NCBI GenBank assembly: GCA_016937215.1 | Contig: JAFGWI010000033.1 | Coordinates: 18,479 to 82,478 of the forward strand | Length of the DNA: 64,000 nt | Direction: 5' to 3' | Source: Spirochaetales bacterium | GTDB taxonomy: Bacteria > Spirochaetota > Spirochaetia > SZUA-6 > JAFGRV01 | Part shown: positions 27,066-35,622 of the stretch, piece by piece | How the letters are laid out: the number at the start of each line of letters is the position of its first letter | Numbering within the stretch: the stretch's first letter is position 1 | Position numbers and translations under genes: made by a program | The notes under the pieces: model-generated | The model's input: only the letters and a program-made list of their open reading frames with translations | Databases searched by the model: none | Told to the model about the DNA's origin: nothing

Positions 27066-28382
27066 TCATTCTCCTTGTAATAAAATTTCTTTATGGTCAA
27101 TAAAATTCTGGTAACCGCTGGCGATAATCACATCACCTTCATTCAAACCTTCAAGCACCTCCACTCTGTTGGTTTGAGTCTCTCCAAAGGACACCTCAAT
27201 CCTCTCTGCCTTAACCCCCGACACTTTGTAAACAAAACGCTGGCTACCCGTAGTAAGATAAGGTCCACGTGGAAGAAATAATGCATTTTCTTTTTTATTT
27301 ATTTCAATGGTTCCAACAGCTGTTGAACCAAGCAGCAATGACTGGCCAGTATCAGGCTTGACCTTGACCAAAACAGTGGCCCCCAAACCATCGGACGACA
27401 TTTCTGCTACTTTACCAATGTTCAAAATTATTCCATACATTTCAATACCGGAAATAGTCAACACTATTTTCTGGCCTTCCTGAATAACGCCCGCATAATC
27501 CTCCAAAACCTCAAGTTCCACAATAGCGCTTACAGGATCACTGATGGTGAATAACACAGAATTGGCGGTAATTAAACTTCCCGGCACACTTAACGAAGAT
27601 TCCATAGACAAAATTTCTCCATTCATAGGGCTGGTCACTCTTAAATCCTTGATATTCTCGTTGGTTCTTTCTATTTTCGTTTCATACTGTTTGATTTCAG
27701 CTGCCCTGATTTCAGAATCAATCTTCTGAAGCTCAATTTCCTGATTCAGGGAAATCTGGGTTTCATATCTGCTCTGCTTGAGTTCATTCAATTTATCAAT
27801 CGCAGCATCCAGATCAGACTGACGCCCGGCATTAATAGCCGCCAAATCCTGGTACTTCCCGACCTCTTCTTCAGCCTCCTTAATGTCCGCGTCAAACTTG
27901 GCCACATCCCTTTGCAATTTATCTAAATTGAATTTATTCTGGGCTATCGTTTTTTTAGAATTCAATTCAGCATTCTGGGTATTAATCTTCAAATCTTCAA
28001 GCTGCTCTTCCAGATCAGGCGCATATAACTGCGCCAGCAATTGGCCCTTGTAAACCGAATCACCCTCATCAGCAAAAAGCGATTCGGCATAAGCCTGCAC
28101 AGAACTAATCACTTTAAACTGTGTGGGAATCACCACACTTCCCGAAGCCTGTACTGATTGAAGAAACTCTCCTTTCTGGACCTTGGCTGTCTGATAATTT
28201 TTTAAAACAAAACTATTCTGCTTTGGTAAAATGGTAAAATAAGCCACAATCCCCCCAAGAATGATCACAGCCATAATGAGCAAAAGCATCTTCAGCTGTT
28301 TCTTCTGCTTTGGCGATTTAAAGGCTGTTATATTGGCATTCACAATCGAAACTTTATGCTCTCGTTCCCGCACTTGTTCCAT
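27066..28382 (-). CDS. Membrane-fusion (adaptor) protein of a MacAB-TolC-type pump
   Basis: This 438-residue protein has a cytoplasmic N-terminus, one membrane helix (about residues 31-52) and a periplasmic HlyD/MacA-like region. That region contains a biotinyl-lipoyl-like half (VVIPTQFKVISSVQAYAESL), a long coiled-coil hairpin (about 125-245), the second half SPMNGEILSMESS, and beta-barrel domains. It links the inner-membrane permeases to the TolC-like channel. It is the first gene of the operon MFP-ATPase-permease-permease-TolC. The AGGGGGAG ribosome-binding site precedes its ATG. A regulator-site array lies about 75-120 bases upstream. Confidence 0.88.
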   Translation of the reverse strand: MEQVREREHKVSIVNANITAFKSPKQKKQLKMLLLIMAVIILGGIVAYFTILPKQNSFVLKNYQTAKVQKGEFLQSVQASGSVVIPTQFKVISSVQAYAESLFADEGDSVYKGQLLAQLYAPDLEEQLEDLKINTQNAELNSKKTIAQNKFNLDKLQRDVAKFDADIKEAEEEVGKYQDLAAINAGRQSDLDAAIDKLNELKQSRYETQISLNQEIELQKIDSEIRAAEIKQYETKIERTNENIKDLRVTSPMNGEILSMESSLSVPGSLITANSVLFTISDPVSAIVELEVLEDYAGVIQEGQKIVLTISGIEMYGIILNIGKVAEMSSDGLGATVLVKVKPDTGQSLLLGSTAVGTIEINKKENALFLPRGPYLTTGSQRFVYKVSGVKAERIEVSFGETQTNRVEVLEGLNEGDVIIASGYQNFIDHKEILLQGE

Positions 28383-28454
28383 ACTCTCCCCCTAAAAAAT
28401 TAAATACTTTTCACTCAGTTCACATTGGACATTTTAAAAATACGACATTCCAAG

Positions 28455-28500
28455 GTAAAATGGGTTAAGGCTGTGTAAAAGCAATGTTAACTATGTAAAA
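28455..28500. promoter_or_regulatory. Triple GTAAAA direct repeat, likely response-regulator sites
   Basis: GTAAAA occurs at 28455-28460, 28475-28480 and 28495-28500, exactly 20 bp apart (two helical turns), the last two as TGTAAAA. The array lies upstream of the efflux operon and downstream of nothing else. OmpR-family regulators bind direct repeats on one DNA face, and such a regulator is encoded divergently at 30.6 kb. Its role here is inference. Confidence 0.5.
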
Positions 28501-28583
28501 TTTTGCAGCTTTTAAACAAATATTCTTTATAATGGATTGTTCAAATGTTATAATTATAACAGAAGTATTTATTCAGCTTTTTT

Positions 28584-28735
28584 GGGCGTTACCCTATTCC
28601 GCTCCGCTCCAAAGGGCCCGGGCTTTGCGCTGCTCCGCTGTCGCTCCGAAATCCTCGCCTGCCAAATAGGCAGGCTGCGGGTTTCATAAAAGCTTTTTTG
28701 AAAAAAAGCTTTTATGCCGCTCCAATCCCTAACGC
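28584..28735 (+). repeat. Family A folded repeat, complete (copy A4)
   Basis: It runs from GGGCGTTACCC to CCAATCCCTAACGC. It includes the core CGGGCTTTGCGC...GCTCCGAA, hairpin 1 (CCTGCC/GGCAGG) and hairpin 2 (CATAAAAGCTTTTTT/AAAAAGCTTTTATG). The outer ends GCGTT and AACGC can pair and close the whole structure. It lies between the efflux operon and the divergent kinase gene. Confidence 0.8.
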
Positions 28736-28790
28736 GTTACGCAAGGCAGCTTTTAAATAAGCAGATAATGCACTTTATGAATATAACGGG

Positions 28791-28890
28791 GGTTTGGGGG
28801 CAGAGCCACCAGGAGAGGGGGCAGCGGAATAATCACAGCCACGGTGAAACCTGGTTGTGATTATGGAGCGAGGGGGAGACTTCCCCCGAC
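28791..28890 (+). repeat. Family C GC-rich hairpin repeat (copy C2)
   Basis: It holds GGGGGCAGCGGA, a hairpin with arms ATAATCACA/TGTGATTAT (extended by CCA/TGG), then GGAGCGAGGGGGAGAC. The flanking blocks match copy C1 at 5.1 kb, but the hairpin arms differ. It lies directly before the kinase gene. Confidence 0.55.
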
Positions 28891-28927
28891 CTGAAACATT
28901 TTACCAATTCGGAAAAGAGACAAGGAA

Positions 28928-30655
28928 ATGAAAAACCATTTTGTAATTTATGTTATGGGTATTCTTTTATTTATAGCTGTCATTACTTTGGCCATACTGC
29001 AATCGGGTTGGGTTGATCAGGCGGCAGAAGCCAAAAAAGAAAACATCTATCGCAACATGCAAAACCGGACCAACCAGGCTAGTGACCAAATCAGGAGGGA
29101 TTTCCGGCTCATCGAATCCATGTTGTCAATCGAACCTCAAATATATAAAAACAAGGACTGGTCTGGTTTTTATAAAAACATTCAGTTTCTACTGGATGAC
29201 ACTAATCTGAAGGAATATCTTCAGGATTTATATTTACTTCCTTTCAATCAATCAGAAGCTCCCTATCAATACAATTACGATACCGGCAAATTTGAAGTCA
29301 TCACCATTCCGCCGAACTTTATCAAAATAAAGGAAATTGATACCAATGCCTGGATACCTTTCCCAATGCATTACAATAATAAATTTTATATTATTCCCAT
29401 AAACGAACATCTCCAGAACAGGCGGCCCGACCGGGCAGGCAGCACACTGGCTGTTATATTAATCAAATTCGATCTGGACTTTTTTTATTCAACCATAATG
29501 CCTGCTTACTTAAACCAGATCTTCCCGGAATATGCCTTTTCCATTACAGATGGTGCTAAAATTTATTTTAAAACAGCTTCACTAAACAATTCCCACAGCC
29601 GTAAGCCCGACTTTGTATTTCCTTTATATGATACCAACCGGGTAAAAATTGAAGCACCACCGCCTGACCCGACAACTTTAGAGGGTCAAAACTCAGAACA
29701 TCCTGAATCAGAAATACGAAAGAATTTCCTTTTTTTCCGTTATTTTCAAAACATCGACAATCCGGCTCAAGCCATTGTCCTTGAAATATTTTATCCGGAT
29801 ATGTCCTTTGAAGATTCCATTAACCAGCAAACATTGACCAACAGAATACTAAGCATAAGTATTTTAACTCTACTGTTTTTCAGCTCGCTTTTTTTATACT
29901 GGCTCTATTCCAGGCTTACCAGAATCAGAAGCCAGGAACAGGAATTCGTCGCTTCCATCAGTCATGAACTCCGAACACCACTTGCAGTTATCACTTCCAC
30001 ATCGGACAATCTTCTGAGCGGGATTATCAATGATCAGGAGCAGATTAAAAAATACGGCAATGTTATCAATGGCCAGGCCAAGCGCTTGTCCCAGATGGTG
30101 GAAAATATTCTTTTTTATTCGGGCCTTGAAAAAACACAAAGGCATTTTGATTCAAAAAGCGCTACTGATATTATTAATTTAGCTGATCAATTAATAAATA
30201 TTCACAGGGATTTTTACCCGGCCATCAATTTTCAACATGAATACTCTCTGCACCATTCAATGGTCCAGGTCGATCCAAAAGCCCTTAATTTGATAATGGA
30301 AAATCTGTTCATTAACGCCATTCGACACGGTACAATCAATAAATCTGGTATAGTACGAATCATTTTACGACCCAATATTCCCAAAGGAATCAAAATAATT
30401 ATTGAAGACGAAGGGCCTGGCATTCTACAGAAGGATCAAAAACGAATTTTCCAGGCTTTTATCCGTGGTGAAAGAACCGTCAAAAACCAGACACCCGGTA
30501 ATGGACTCGGGCTTCATCTTGTAAAGCGAATATGCGATTTACTGAGCGGAACTATTAAAATCGAAAGCCCCTATTATAATATTACTAATAGCAAAATCAA
30601 GGGCAGCCGGTTTATAGTCACCCTTCCCATAGAGGCCATAGAAAATGAATCCTAA
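28928..30655 (+). CDS. Sensor histidine kinase, partner of the OmpR-type regulator
   Basis: This 575-residue kinase has an N-terminal membrane helix (about 7-26), a periplasmic sensor domain of about 280 residues with no family I recognise, and a second helix (about 308-326). A HisKA domain follows with phospho-acceptor His346 in SISHELRTPLAV. The HATPase domain has an N-box (ENLFINAIRHG), G1 (EDEGPGI) and G2 (GNGLGLHLVKRI). It overlaps the response-regulator gene by 11 bases, so the two are co-translated. Its divergent placement next to the MacAB-type pump suggests that it senses an envelope stress or compound that induces the pump. Confidence 0.9.
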   Translation: MKNHFVIYVMGILLFIAVITLAILQSGWVDQAAEAKKENIYRNMQNRTNQASDQIRRDFRLIESMLSIEPQIYKNKDWSGFYKNIQFLLDDTNLKEYLQDLYLLPFNQSEAPYQYNYDTGKFEVITIPPNFIKIKEIDTNAWIPFPMHYNNKFYIIPINEHLQNRRPDRAGSTLAVILIKFDLDFFYSTIMPAYLNQIFPEYAFSITDGAKIYFKTASLNNSHSRKPDFVFPLYDTNRVKIEAPPPDPTTLEGQNSEHPESEIRKNFLFFRYFQNIDNPAQAIVLEIFYPDMSFEDSINQQTLTNRILSISILTLLFFSSLFLYWLYSRLTRIRSQEQEFVASISHELRTPLAVITSTSDNLLSGIINDQEQIKKYGNVINGQAKRLSQMVENILFYSGLEKTQRHFDSKSATDIINLADQLINIHRDFYPAINFQHEYSLHHSMVQVDPKALNLIMENLFINAIRHGTINKSGIVRIILRPNIPKGIKIIIEDEGPGILQKDQKRIFQAFIRGERTVKNQTPGNGLGLHLVKRICDLLSGTIKIESPYYNITNSKIKGSRFIVTLPIEAIENES

Positions 30656-31337
30656 AAAAATACTAGTAATTGAAGATGAAGAAGGTTTGGTGCTTTCTCT
30701 GGAAGACCGTTTAAAAACCGAAGGATTTGAGATAACATCCTGTAGCGATGGTAATTCAGGAGAAACAGAAGCACTCTCAGGAAAATACGATTTGATTCTT
30801 CTGGACATCATGCTTCCTGAAAAGGACGGTTATCAGATTTGCGAATCCATTCGAAAAGCAGAACTCCTGGTCCCTATTCTTATGCTGACGGCCCGAAGCA
30901 CCAATCTTGACCAGGTATTAGGATTACGAATAGGCGCTGATGATTATCTGCCCAAGCCCTTTGACATGCAGGTATTACTGGCTCATGTCAATGCCCTTCT
31001 CAGACGCGCGTCATATAACAACAAAGAACATGGTGTGAATATTATCAGCTTCGGTCATTTCACATTGGATATTTCAAAACACATTCTTAAGAAAAAAAAC
31101 AAAGCTGTTCCCTTGAATGCACAGGAATATCGATTACTGGAGTTCTTAGTCAAAAACCCGGACCGGATTTTTTCCCGAGATGAGCTTCTGGATAGTGTGT
31201 GGGATTATGACAGCGTACTTACTACTCGGACAGTAGACGTACATATTGCCTGGTTGAGACAAAAACTGGAAGAGAAGGAAATTCCCCGGCATATAAAGAC
31301 GATCCGGGGTTATGGTTATAAATTTAATCTAAAATAG
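30645..31337 (+). CDS. OmpR/PhoB-family response regulator
   Basis: This 230-residue protein has an N-terminal receiver with acidic pair ED (10-12), phospho-acceptor Asp54 (LILLDIMLPEKDG) and the conserved lysine in DDYLPKPFD. A C-terminal winged-helix DNA-binding domain contains LNAQEYRLLEFLVKNPDRIFSRDELL and ends with TIRGYGYKFNLK. It is the cognate partner of the overlapping kinase. Likely targets are the tandem GTAAAA sites before the efflux operon. Confidence 0.92.
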   Translation: MNPKKILVIEDEEGLVLSLEDRLKTEGFEITSCSDGNSGETEALSGKYDLILLDIMLPEKDGYQICESIRKAELLVPILMLTARSTNLDQVLGLRIGADDYLPKPFDMQVLLAHVNALLRRASYNNKEHGVNIISFGHFTLDISKHILKKKNKAVPLNAQEYRLLEFLVKNPDRIFSRDELLDSVWDYDSVLTTRTVDVHIAWLRQKLEEKEIPRHIKTIRGYGYKFNLK

Positions 31338-31533
31338 CTTTTTACGAATAAATTAAATATATTTTAGAAGAATTATAATTATAATCTAACCTGAAGATAC
31401 GCGAAGTTTCGCAGGCTGTTGAAAAAACCCTTGTTTTAAATATTTTCTCTTCCTCTTATTTTCTAAAATTCATGAAATAAATCTTATTATGTTGCTGTAA
31501 TTTATAATGCGCCTTAATTATAGACCTGACATT

Positions 31534-31780
31534 CATTCTGAACGCGGCGAAGCGAAGAATCTCAGTTGACGATGAGCATGTTGATTCTCCAGTTGATTCT
31601 CTAATAGAGTGGTTGCGAGTAGGAAGGAAGCAATGCAGGATGAGAATCTTGTAGATTCTTCGTCGTACCTCCTCAGAATGACATCGGTAACCATTTTTTA
31701 GTCCTGCTAGATGTTAAATATAAATCCAAAAAAAATGGGGGCAAAAAATCATGTGTAAATGCTTCAGATTTTACACCCCA
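31534..31780 (-). repeat. Family B repeat with terminal inverted arms (copy B1)
   Basis: The left arm (31534-31564) carries CATTCTGAA...GAAGAATCTCA. The right arm (31641-31680) carries TGAGAATCTTGTAGATTCTT...CTCAGAATG, its inverted counterpart. A 100-base tail to TTACACCCCA follows that is found again at 63.8 kb. An 11-base family A start (GGGCAACGCCC in reverse complement) abuts it at 31781-31791. This looks like a non-autonomous mobile-element remnant. The 748-bp gap from 31338 to 32085 holds no gene. Confidence 0.65.
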
Positions 31781-31810
31781 GGGCAACGCCCAAAACTGGG
31801 ATCATTAATC

Positions 31811-31854
31811 GGGAAATTTTTTCCCATATTTCCAGTTTGAGTGATTTTTTCCCA
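31811..31854. promoter_or_regulatory. Candidate enhancer sites for the sigma-54 activator
   Basis: A palindrome GGGAAA-TTT-TTTCCC (31811-31825) and a second half-site TTTTTTCCCA (31845-31854), 28 bases after the first TTTTTTCCCA (31817-31826), lie about 170-210 bases before the sigma-54 promoter. That is the usual distance for an NtrC-type upstream activating sequence. The assignment is inferred from position and symmetry. Confidence 0.4.
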
Positions 31855-32022
31855 CTTTACAAAGCGTAATTTTTTATTCGCGCTCCAGCAATTTGAAAAA
31901 ACTCGACGCGGAATCATTCCAGTTTTTTTATCCCGAATAATATTTCCTTCCAGTAAAACAAATTAACATAAGATTCCAGATTCTGAATCCACGCGCGAAC
32001 ATTTAAGCCCGCCAAGGCACCT

Positions 32023-32038
32023 TGGCACATTTATTGCA
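32023..32038 (+). promoter_or_regulatory. Sigma-54 promoter (-24/-12)
   Basis: TGGCAC, five bases, TTGCA is an exact match to the -24/-12 consensus, 48 bases before the ATG at 32086. The -24 box also lies in a near-palindrome (CCAAGG-CA-CCTTGG, 32012-32025). A sigma-54-dependent activator is encoded at the end of the same gene group. Confidence 0.82.
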
Positions 32039-32085
32039 ATACTAAAGATAACAGAAATTATTATGATCCAATAGGAGGAATCATT

Positions 32086-32607
32086 ATGAAAAGAACACTT
32101 TTAATCAGCCTTTTAATTATTGTCAGTTTGGTGACCTTTGCCAATGGCGATTCAGAATCACAAAACAATTCTGACAATACCCGCCCAATACATGATAGCA
32201 TTTTACAAGATGAAGCGATCATAACACTCACCGGTTCTGTTGCATTCGAAAACAGGATTCATCCGGAATTGACTGTGGGCGGCCAAAAATACCTTCTCAT
32301 GGTTGGGCCTGCTATGCGCGATTATCCTGACACCTTAAAAGAGGGCCAGCAAGTCACAGTAGAGGGCTATGTTCTAACAGAGGAGCTAATCAAAAAACTG
32401 GAGGACGCTCGCGCTGATTATCAATCCAACCGAGGCAAAGGAAACATGATGGGCCCCTTGTACAACAGCACCGGCGATGAAAAAACAGTGATTGTTGAAG
32501 CAGTAACCATCGATGGCAAGCGTTATGAAATTGATTATGACAATTCCCGAAGAGGCAATATGCGCGGCAAATTCAACCGGGGCAAGGGTATGGGAAGAAT
32601 GATGTAA
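32086..32607 (+). CDS. Small exported protein of a ZraP-like position, unknown family
   Basis: This 173-residue protein has a signal peptide (about 1-20, ending FANG). The central part looks like a beta barrel/OB-type fold (AIITLTGSVAFENRIHPELT, then KEGQQVTVEGYV). The C-terminus is rich in Arg, Gly and Met and ends NRGKGMGRMM. I do not recognise a named family. AGGAGG lies 6 bases before the ATG. It is preceded by a perfect sigma-54 promoter and followed by a terminator, then by a kinase and a sigma-54 activator. The order resembles zraP-zraSR, where a periplasmic protein dampens a metal-sensing two-component system; homology to ZraP is not claimed. Confidence 0.7.
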   Translation: MKRTLLISLLIIVSLVTFANGDSESQNNSDNTRPIHDSILQDEAIITLTGSVAFENRIHPELTVGGQKYLLMVGPAMRDYPDTLKEGQQVTVEGYVLTEELIKKLEDARADYQSNRGKGNMMGPLYNSTGDEKTVIVEAVTIDGKRYEIDYDNSRRGNMRGKFNRGKGMGRMM

Positions 32608-32625
32608 AAGAGCATTTATTTTACA

Positions 32626-32658
32626 GGCCGAATATTTTATTATTCGGCCTTTTTTTTA
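32626..32658 (+). terminator. Rho-independent terminator
   Basis: GGCCGAATA pairs with TATTCGGCC (32626-32634 and 32641-32649), followed by nine Ts. It lies 18 bases after the sigma-54-driven gene. Some read-through could still feed the kinase gene at 32699. Confidence 0.88.
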
Positions 32659-32698
32659 CTGGAGCAATGGATCAAATCCTATTATGATTTGAGGAATC

Positions 32699-33928
32699 AT
32701 GATGTCAAAGCTTAAAGATTTTGGGATATATTTTGTTTTTATTATCATCTATGCAATTCTCCTTGGAACCATTACCTTTTTATTTCACAATGTCAAAACC
32801 AGGGATTCTGTTCTTTATGAATATGAAGCCTTTAGAAATGCTTTTGGCCTGCTGGAGGCCGCGCGTCAGAATATTCTCGATAGTGATTACCTTGAAGAAA
32901 GGGGAGTCATCGGCTTCGGGGTTTATAATTTAAAGGGACAGATGATTTTCCAGTGGGGCAACGCGCCGGCCTTTATTGATACCAGCAAACCTATCATGAG
33001 CGAAAATCAGCTGCGACGAAATTCCCCGAGCAGAATTTATCAGTTTATCCAAGCAATCGGAAATATGCAGCCTTTTTTCAACCGCATGGAAAGACGAATG
33101 ATGAACATGGAGCGCCTGCCTGCTTATCTGTTCATGAATATTGATGCCAAAGAATATTTCAGGGGCCTTGATAAATTAAATATCACTGAATTCATTCTTC
33201 TAACATTAATCACTTGCATCATGGGGGCAGCCGCCTTTTTTTACCACAAACTAAAGCGCTCACAGCAAATACTCGCTCAAAAAGAAGAATTGGCGCGTCT
33301 TGGTGAAATATCAAGGACCCTTTCGCATGAAATCAAGAACCCTTTGGGGGCCATGCGAATCCAGACCGGGCTTTTAAAAAAAACAACAGATCCCAAGCAT
33401 CACCAGGATATTCTGCTGATAGAAGAGGAAATTGACCGTTTAAGCTTGTTAACCCGGAGAATAGGCGACTTTGTCAGAGATCCTTTAGGTCAGAATGACA
33501 AAATTGATCTGCCCGCTTTTTTAACACAAACACTAAAAAAACGAAATTCTTCAGTAAATTACCAGAATCATTTAAATGACAATGTTTATGTTGTATTTGA
33601 CAGGGAACGACTACGTTCAGTTATCGAAAACCTGGTTCAAAACGCCATTGAAAGCCACGAGCTAAAACAGGAACACACCAGCGTTCCTGAACTTCTTCTT
33701 CATAAAGATAATAATCATTATATTATATCCATACTCGACAGAGGCATAGGATTGCCCGAGGGCCAGGAAAACAGGATATTTGACCCGGCTTTTTCAAGTA
33801 AATCCTTTGGCTCCGGAATAGGCCTGTCCATTGCCAAACGCTTTATTGAAGCGCGTGACGGAAAAATCATTCTTCATCCCCGTGAAGGGGGAGGCACTGA
33901 AGCTCATGTGTATCTCAAAATTATTTAA
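32699..33928 (+). CDS. NtrB/ZraS-like sensor histidine kinase
   Basis: This 409-residue kinase has helices at about 8-29 and 164-184 and a small periplasmic domain between them. That domain holds a Met/Arg-rich stretch (FFNRMERRMMNMERL, about 126-140). The HisKA domain has His210 in RTLSHEIKNPLGA, the form common in NtrB/ZraS kinases. HATPase boxes follow (ENLVQNAIESHE, LDRGIGLPEG, FGSGIGLSIAKR). GAGG lies before the ATG. It stands 10 bases before the sigma-54 activator gene. The Met-rich patch could bind a metal or an exported partner; that is speculation. Confidence 0.9.
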   Translation: MMSKLKDFGIYFVFIIIYAILLGTITFLFHNVKTRDSVLYEYEAFRNAFGLLEAARQNILDSDYLEERGVIGFGVYNLKGQMIFQWGNAPAFIDTSKPIMSENQLRRNSPSRIYQFIQAIGNMQPFFNRMERRMMNMERLPAYLFMNIDAKEYFRGLDKLNITEFILLTLITCIMGAAAFFYHKLKRSQQILAQKEELARLGEISRTLSHEIKNPLGAMRIQTGLLKKTTDPKHHQDILLIEEEIDRLSLLTRRIGDFVRDPLGQNDKIDLPAFLTQTLKKRNSSVNYQNHLNDNVYVVFDRERLRSVIENLVQNAIESHELKQEHTSVPELLLHKDNNHYIISILDRGIGLPEGQENRIFDPAFSSKSFGSGIGLSIAKRFIEARDGKIILHPREGGGTEAHVYLKII

Positions 33929-33938
33929 AGGTTGACCC

Positions 33939-35264
33939 ATGAAAATACTGGTTGTTGATGATGAAAAAAACATAAGGGAATCCATTGTTCGCTATCTGAA
34001 ACTTGAAAAAATAGAGGCGTTATCCGCTGAAAACGGCTTATCAGCAAAAAGAATGCTGGAAGAAGATTCTTTTGATGCCGCGGTGATTGATCTTAAAATG
34101 CCGGGCATGAACGGCCTTGAATTGCTTGCATGGATCAAGGAACAAGGCCCCAGCATTCCTGTTATCATGATATCCGCTTTTGGCGAGATCAACGACGCGG
34201 TTGAAGCCATGAAAAAGGGAGCAAAGGATTATCTGGTAAAACCATTTGACCCTGAAGAATTGATGATACGCATTAAACGCCTGGTCATGGAAAAAGTGAA
34301 TCAGGACAGAGTGAACCTGGGCATGTCGGACAGCAATCCTAAGCTGGAATTATACGACAATAGCAGTTTGAGTAAAAAGCTGATGCATTTAATCAATAAG
34401 GTAGCGCCCACTGATTCGACAGTATTGATAACTGGCGAAAGCGGTACCGGCAAAGAGGTTACAGCACGATTGATTCACAGCAAATCTCTCAGAGCAGACC
34501 GGGCTTTTGTGCCAATCAACATTGGAGGCATGCCAGAAAACCTTCTGGAAAGCGAACTCTTTGGCTATGAAAAAGGCGCCTTTACCTCAGCCAACACACA
34601 AAAAAAGGGAATCGTGGAAATGGCCTCAAGGGGCACACTTTTTCTTGATGAAATCGGCGACATGCCCCTCAGCCTTCAGGTGAAATTATTGCGTTTTCTG
34701 CAGGATAAAAAAATTCAACGCCTGGGCGGAACTCAAAGCATACCCATTGACCTGAGAATCATCGCTGCCACCAACAAAAATCTGAAAAAGCTGATCGAGC
34801 AAAATCTCTTCAGGGAAGACCTTTATTTCAGGCTGAATATTATCTCCATTGAACTCCCTCCTCTTCGAGAAAAAATTGAAGAAATCGATCAGCTTACAGG
34901 AATTTTCATAAAAAAATTCAACAAAACAATGGGAAGGTCCATTACCGGAATCACGCAAAAAGCCTTAAAAAAACTCAAGGACTATCATTATCCCGGCAAC
35001 ATTCGAGAGCTGGAGAATATCATCGAAAGAGCCTTTATCCTCGCTGATACAAACGAGATCAGCGAAGGGGATATTGATTTATCATCAGACAATAAGCGAA
35101 AAATAACCATAACAGGCACCCTTGCCGAGCTAGAAAAAGAAACCATCCTTCAAGCACTCAATCGCTGGGAAGGAAATCGAACCAAAGCCGCTGAAGAACT
35201 GGGTATCACGCGGCGAACCCTTTTCAACAAGATCAAGGAATATCATCTTGATCCTGAGCCCTAA
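33939..35264 (+). CDS. NtrC-family sigma-54-dependent response regulator
   Basis: This 441-residue protein has a receiver domain (acidic pair at 7-8, phospho-acceptor Asp51 in VIDLKMPG), an AAA+ sigma-54 interaction domain with Walker A GESGTGKE (166-173), the sigma-54 contact loop GAFTSA (213-218; the usual form is GAFTGA) and Walker B GTLFLDEIGD, and a Fis-type HTH at the C-terminus (NRTKAAEELGITRRTLFNKI). It is co-transcribed with the upstream kinase and should act at the sigma-54 promoter at 32.02 kb. Ser for Gly in the GAFTGA loop occurs in other functional activators. Confidence 0.93.
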   Translation: MKILVVDDEKNIRESIVRYLKLEKIEALSAENGLSAKRMLEEDSFDAAVIDLKMPGMNGLELLAWIKEQGPSIPVIMISAFGEINDAVEAMKKGAKDYLVKPFDPEELMIRIKRLVMEKVNQDRVNLGMSDSNPKLELYDNSSLSKKLMHLINKVAPTDSTVLITGESGTGKEVTARLIHSKSLRADRAFVPINIGGMPENLLESELFGYEKGAFTSANTQKKGIVEMASRGTLFLDEIGDMPLSLQVKLLRFLQDKKIQRLGGTQSIPIDLRIIAATNKNLKKLIEQNLFREDLYFRLNIISIELPPLREKIEEIDQLTGIFIKKFNKTMGRSITGITQKALKKLKDYHYPGNIRELENIIERAFILADTNEISEGDIDLSSDNKRKITITGTLAELEKETILQALNRWEGNRTKAAEELGITRRTLFNKIKEYHLDPEP

Positions 35265-35376
35265 GCATTTAAAAACCAAATGATAGGCCTTCCCATTACA
35301 AGATAAGCTATAGACAATTCGTATGATTCTGTCAAAGCCTCCATTCCGCAAAAGCCCCATTCAATTGAATATCAAC

Positions 35377-35528
35377 GGGAGGTTGCCCCAGCCCTGGAGG
35401 GCTCGGGCCGGGCTCTCCACCACTCCGCTATCGCTCCGAAGGTTTTCGCGCTGAAATAATCAGCGCGAAAACGCTTTGGCAAGGCATTTTTAAAAAAATG
35501 CCTTGCCATGGCTTCGATCCCTAACCCC
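35377..35528 (+). repeat. Family A folded repeat (copy A5)
   Basis: It starts GGGAGGTTGCCCC and contains CGGGCCGGGCT...CGCTCCGAAGG. Hairpin 1 has arms TTCGCGCTG/CAGCGCGAA and hairpin 2 has GGCAAGGCATTTTT/AAAATGCCTTGCC. It ends TCGATCCCTAACCCC. The ends are slightly degenerate (AACCC for AACGC). Confidence 0.75.
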
Positions 35529-35579
35529 TTAATACGCTGCCGCAGCCCTTGGTGGAATAGCGACAAATAAATTTATTTC

Positions 35580-35607
35580 TTGACAATTACCAAAAACATT
35601 GTATATT
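35580..35607 (+). promoter_or_regulatory. Sigma-70 promoter of the HTH-EIIA gene
   Basis: TTGACA (35580-35585), a 16-bp spacer and TATATT (35602-35607) make a strong housekeeping promoter 16 bases before the ATG at 35623. The implied 5' UTR is very short and would begin close to or within the GAGAGG ribosome-binding site (35611-35616). Confidence 0.6.
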
Positions 35608-35622
35608 AAAGAGAGGACAAAA

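Noticed and set aside
28547..28560. Perfect 14-bp palindrome GTTATAATTATAAC
   Set aside because: Simple AT-rich sequence; a similar string occurs at 31.37 kb after the regulator gene and carries little information.
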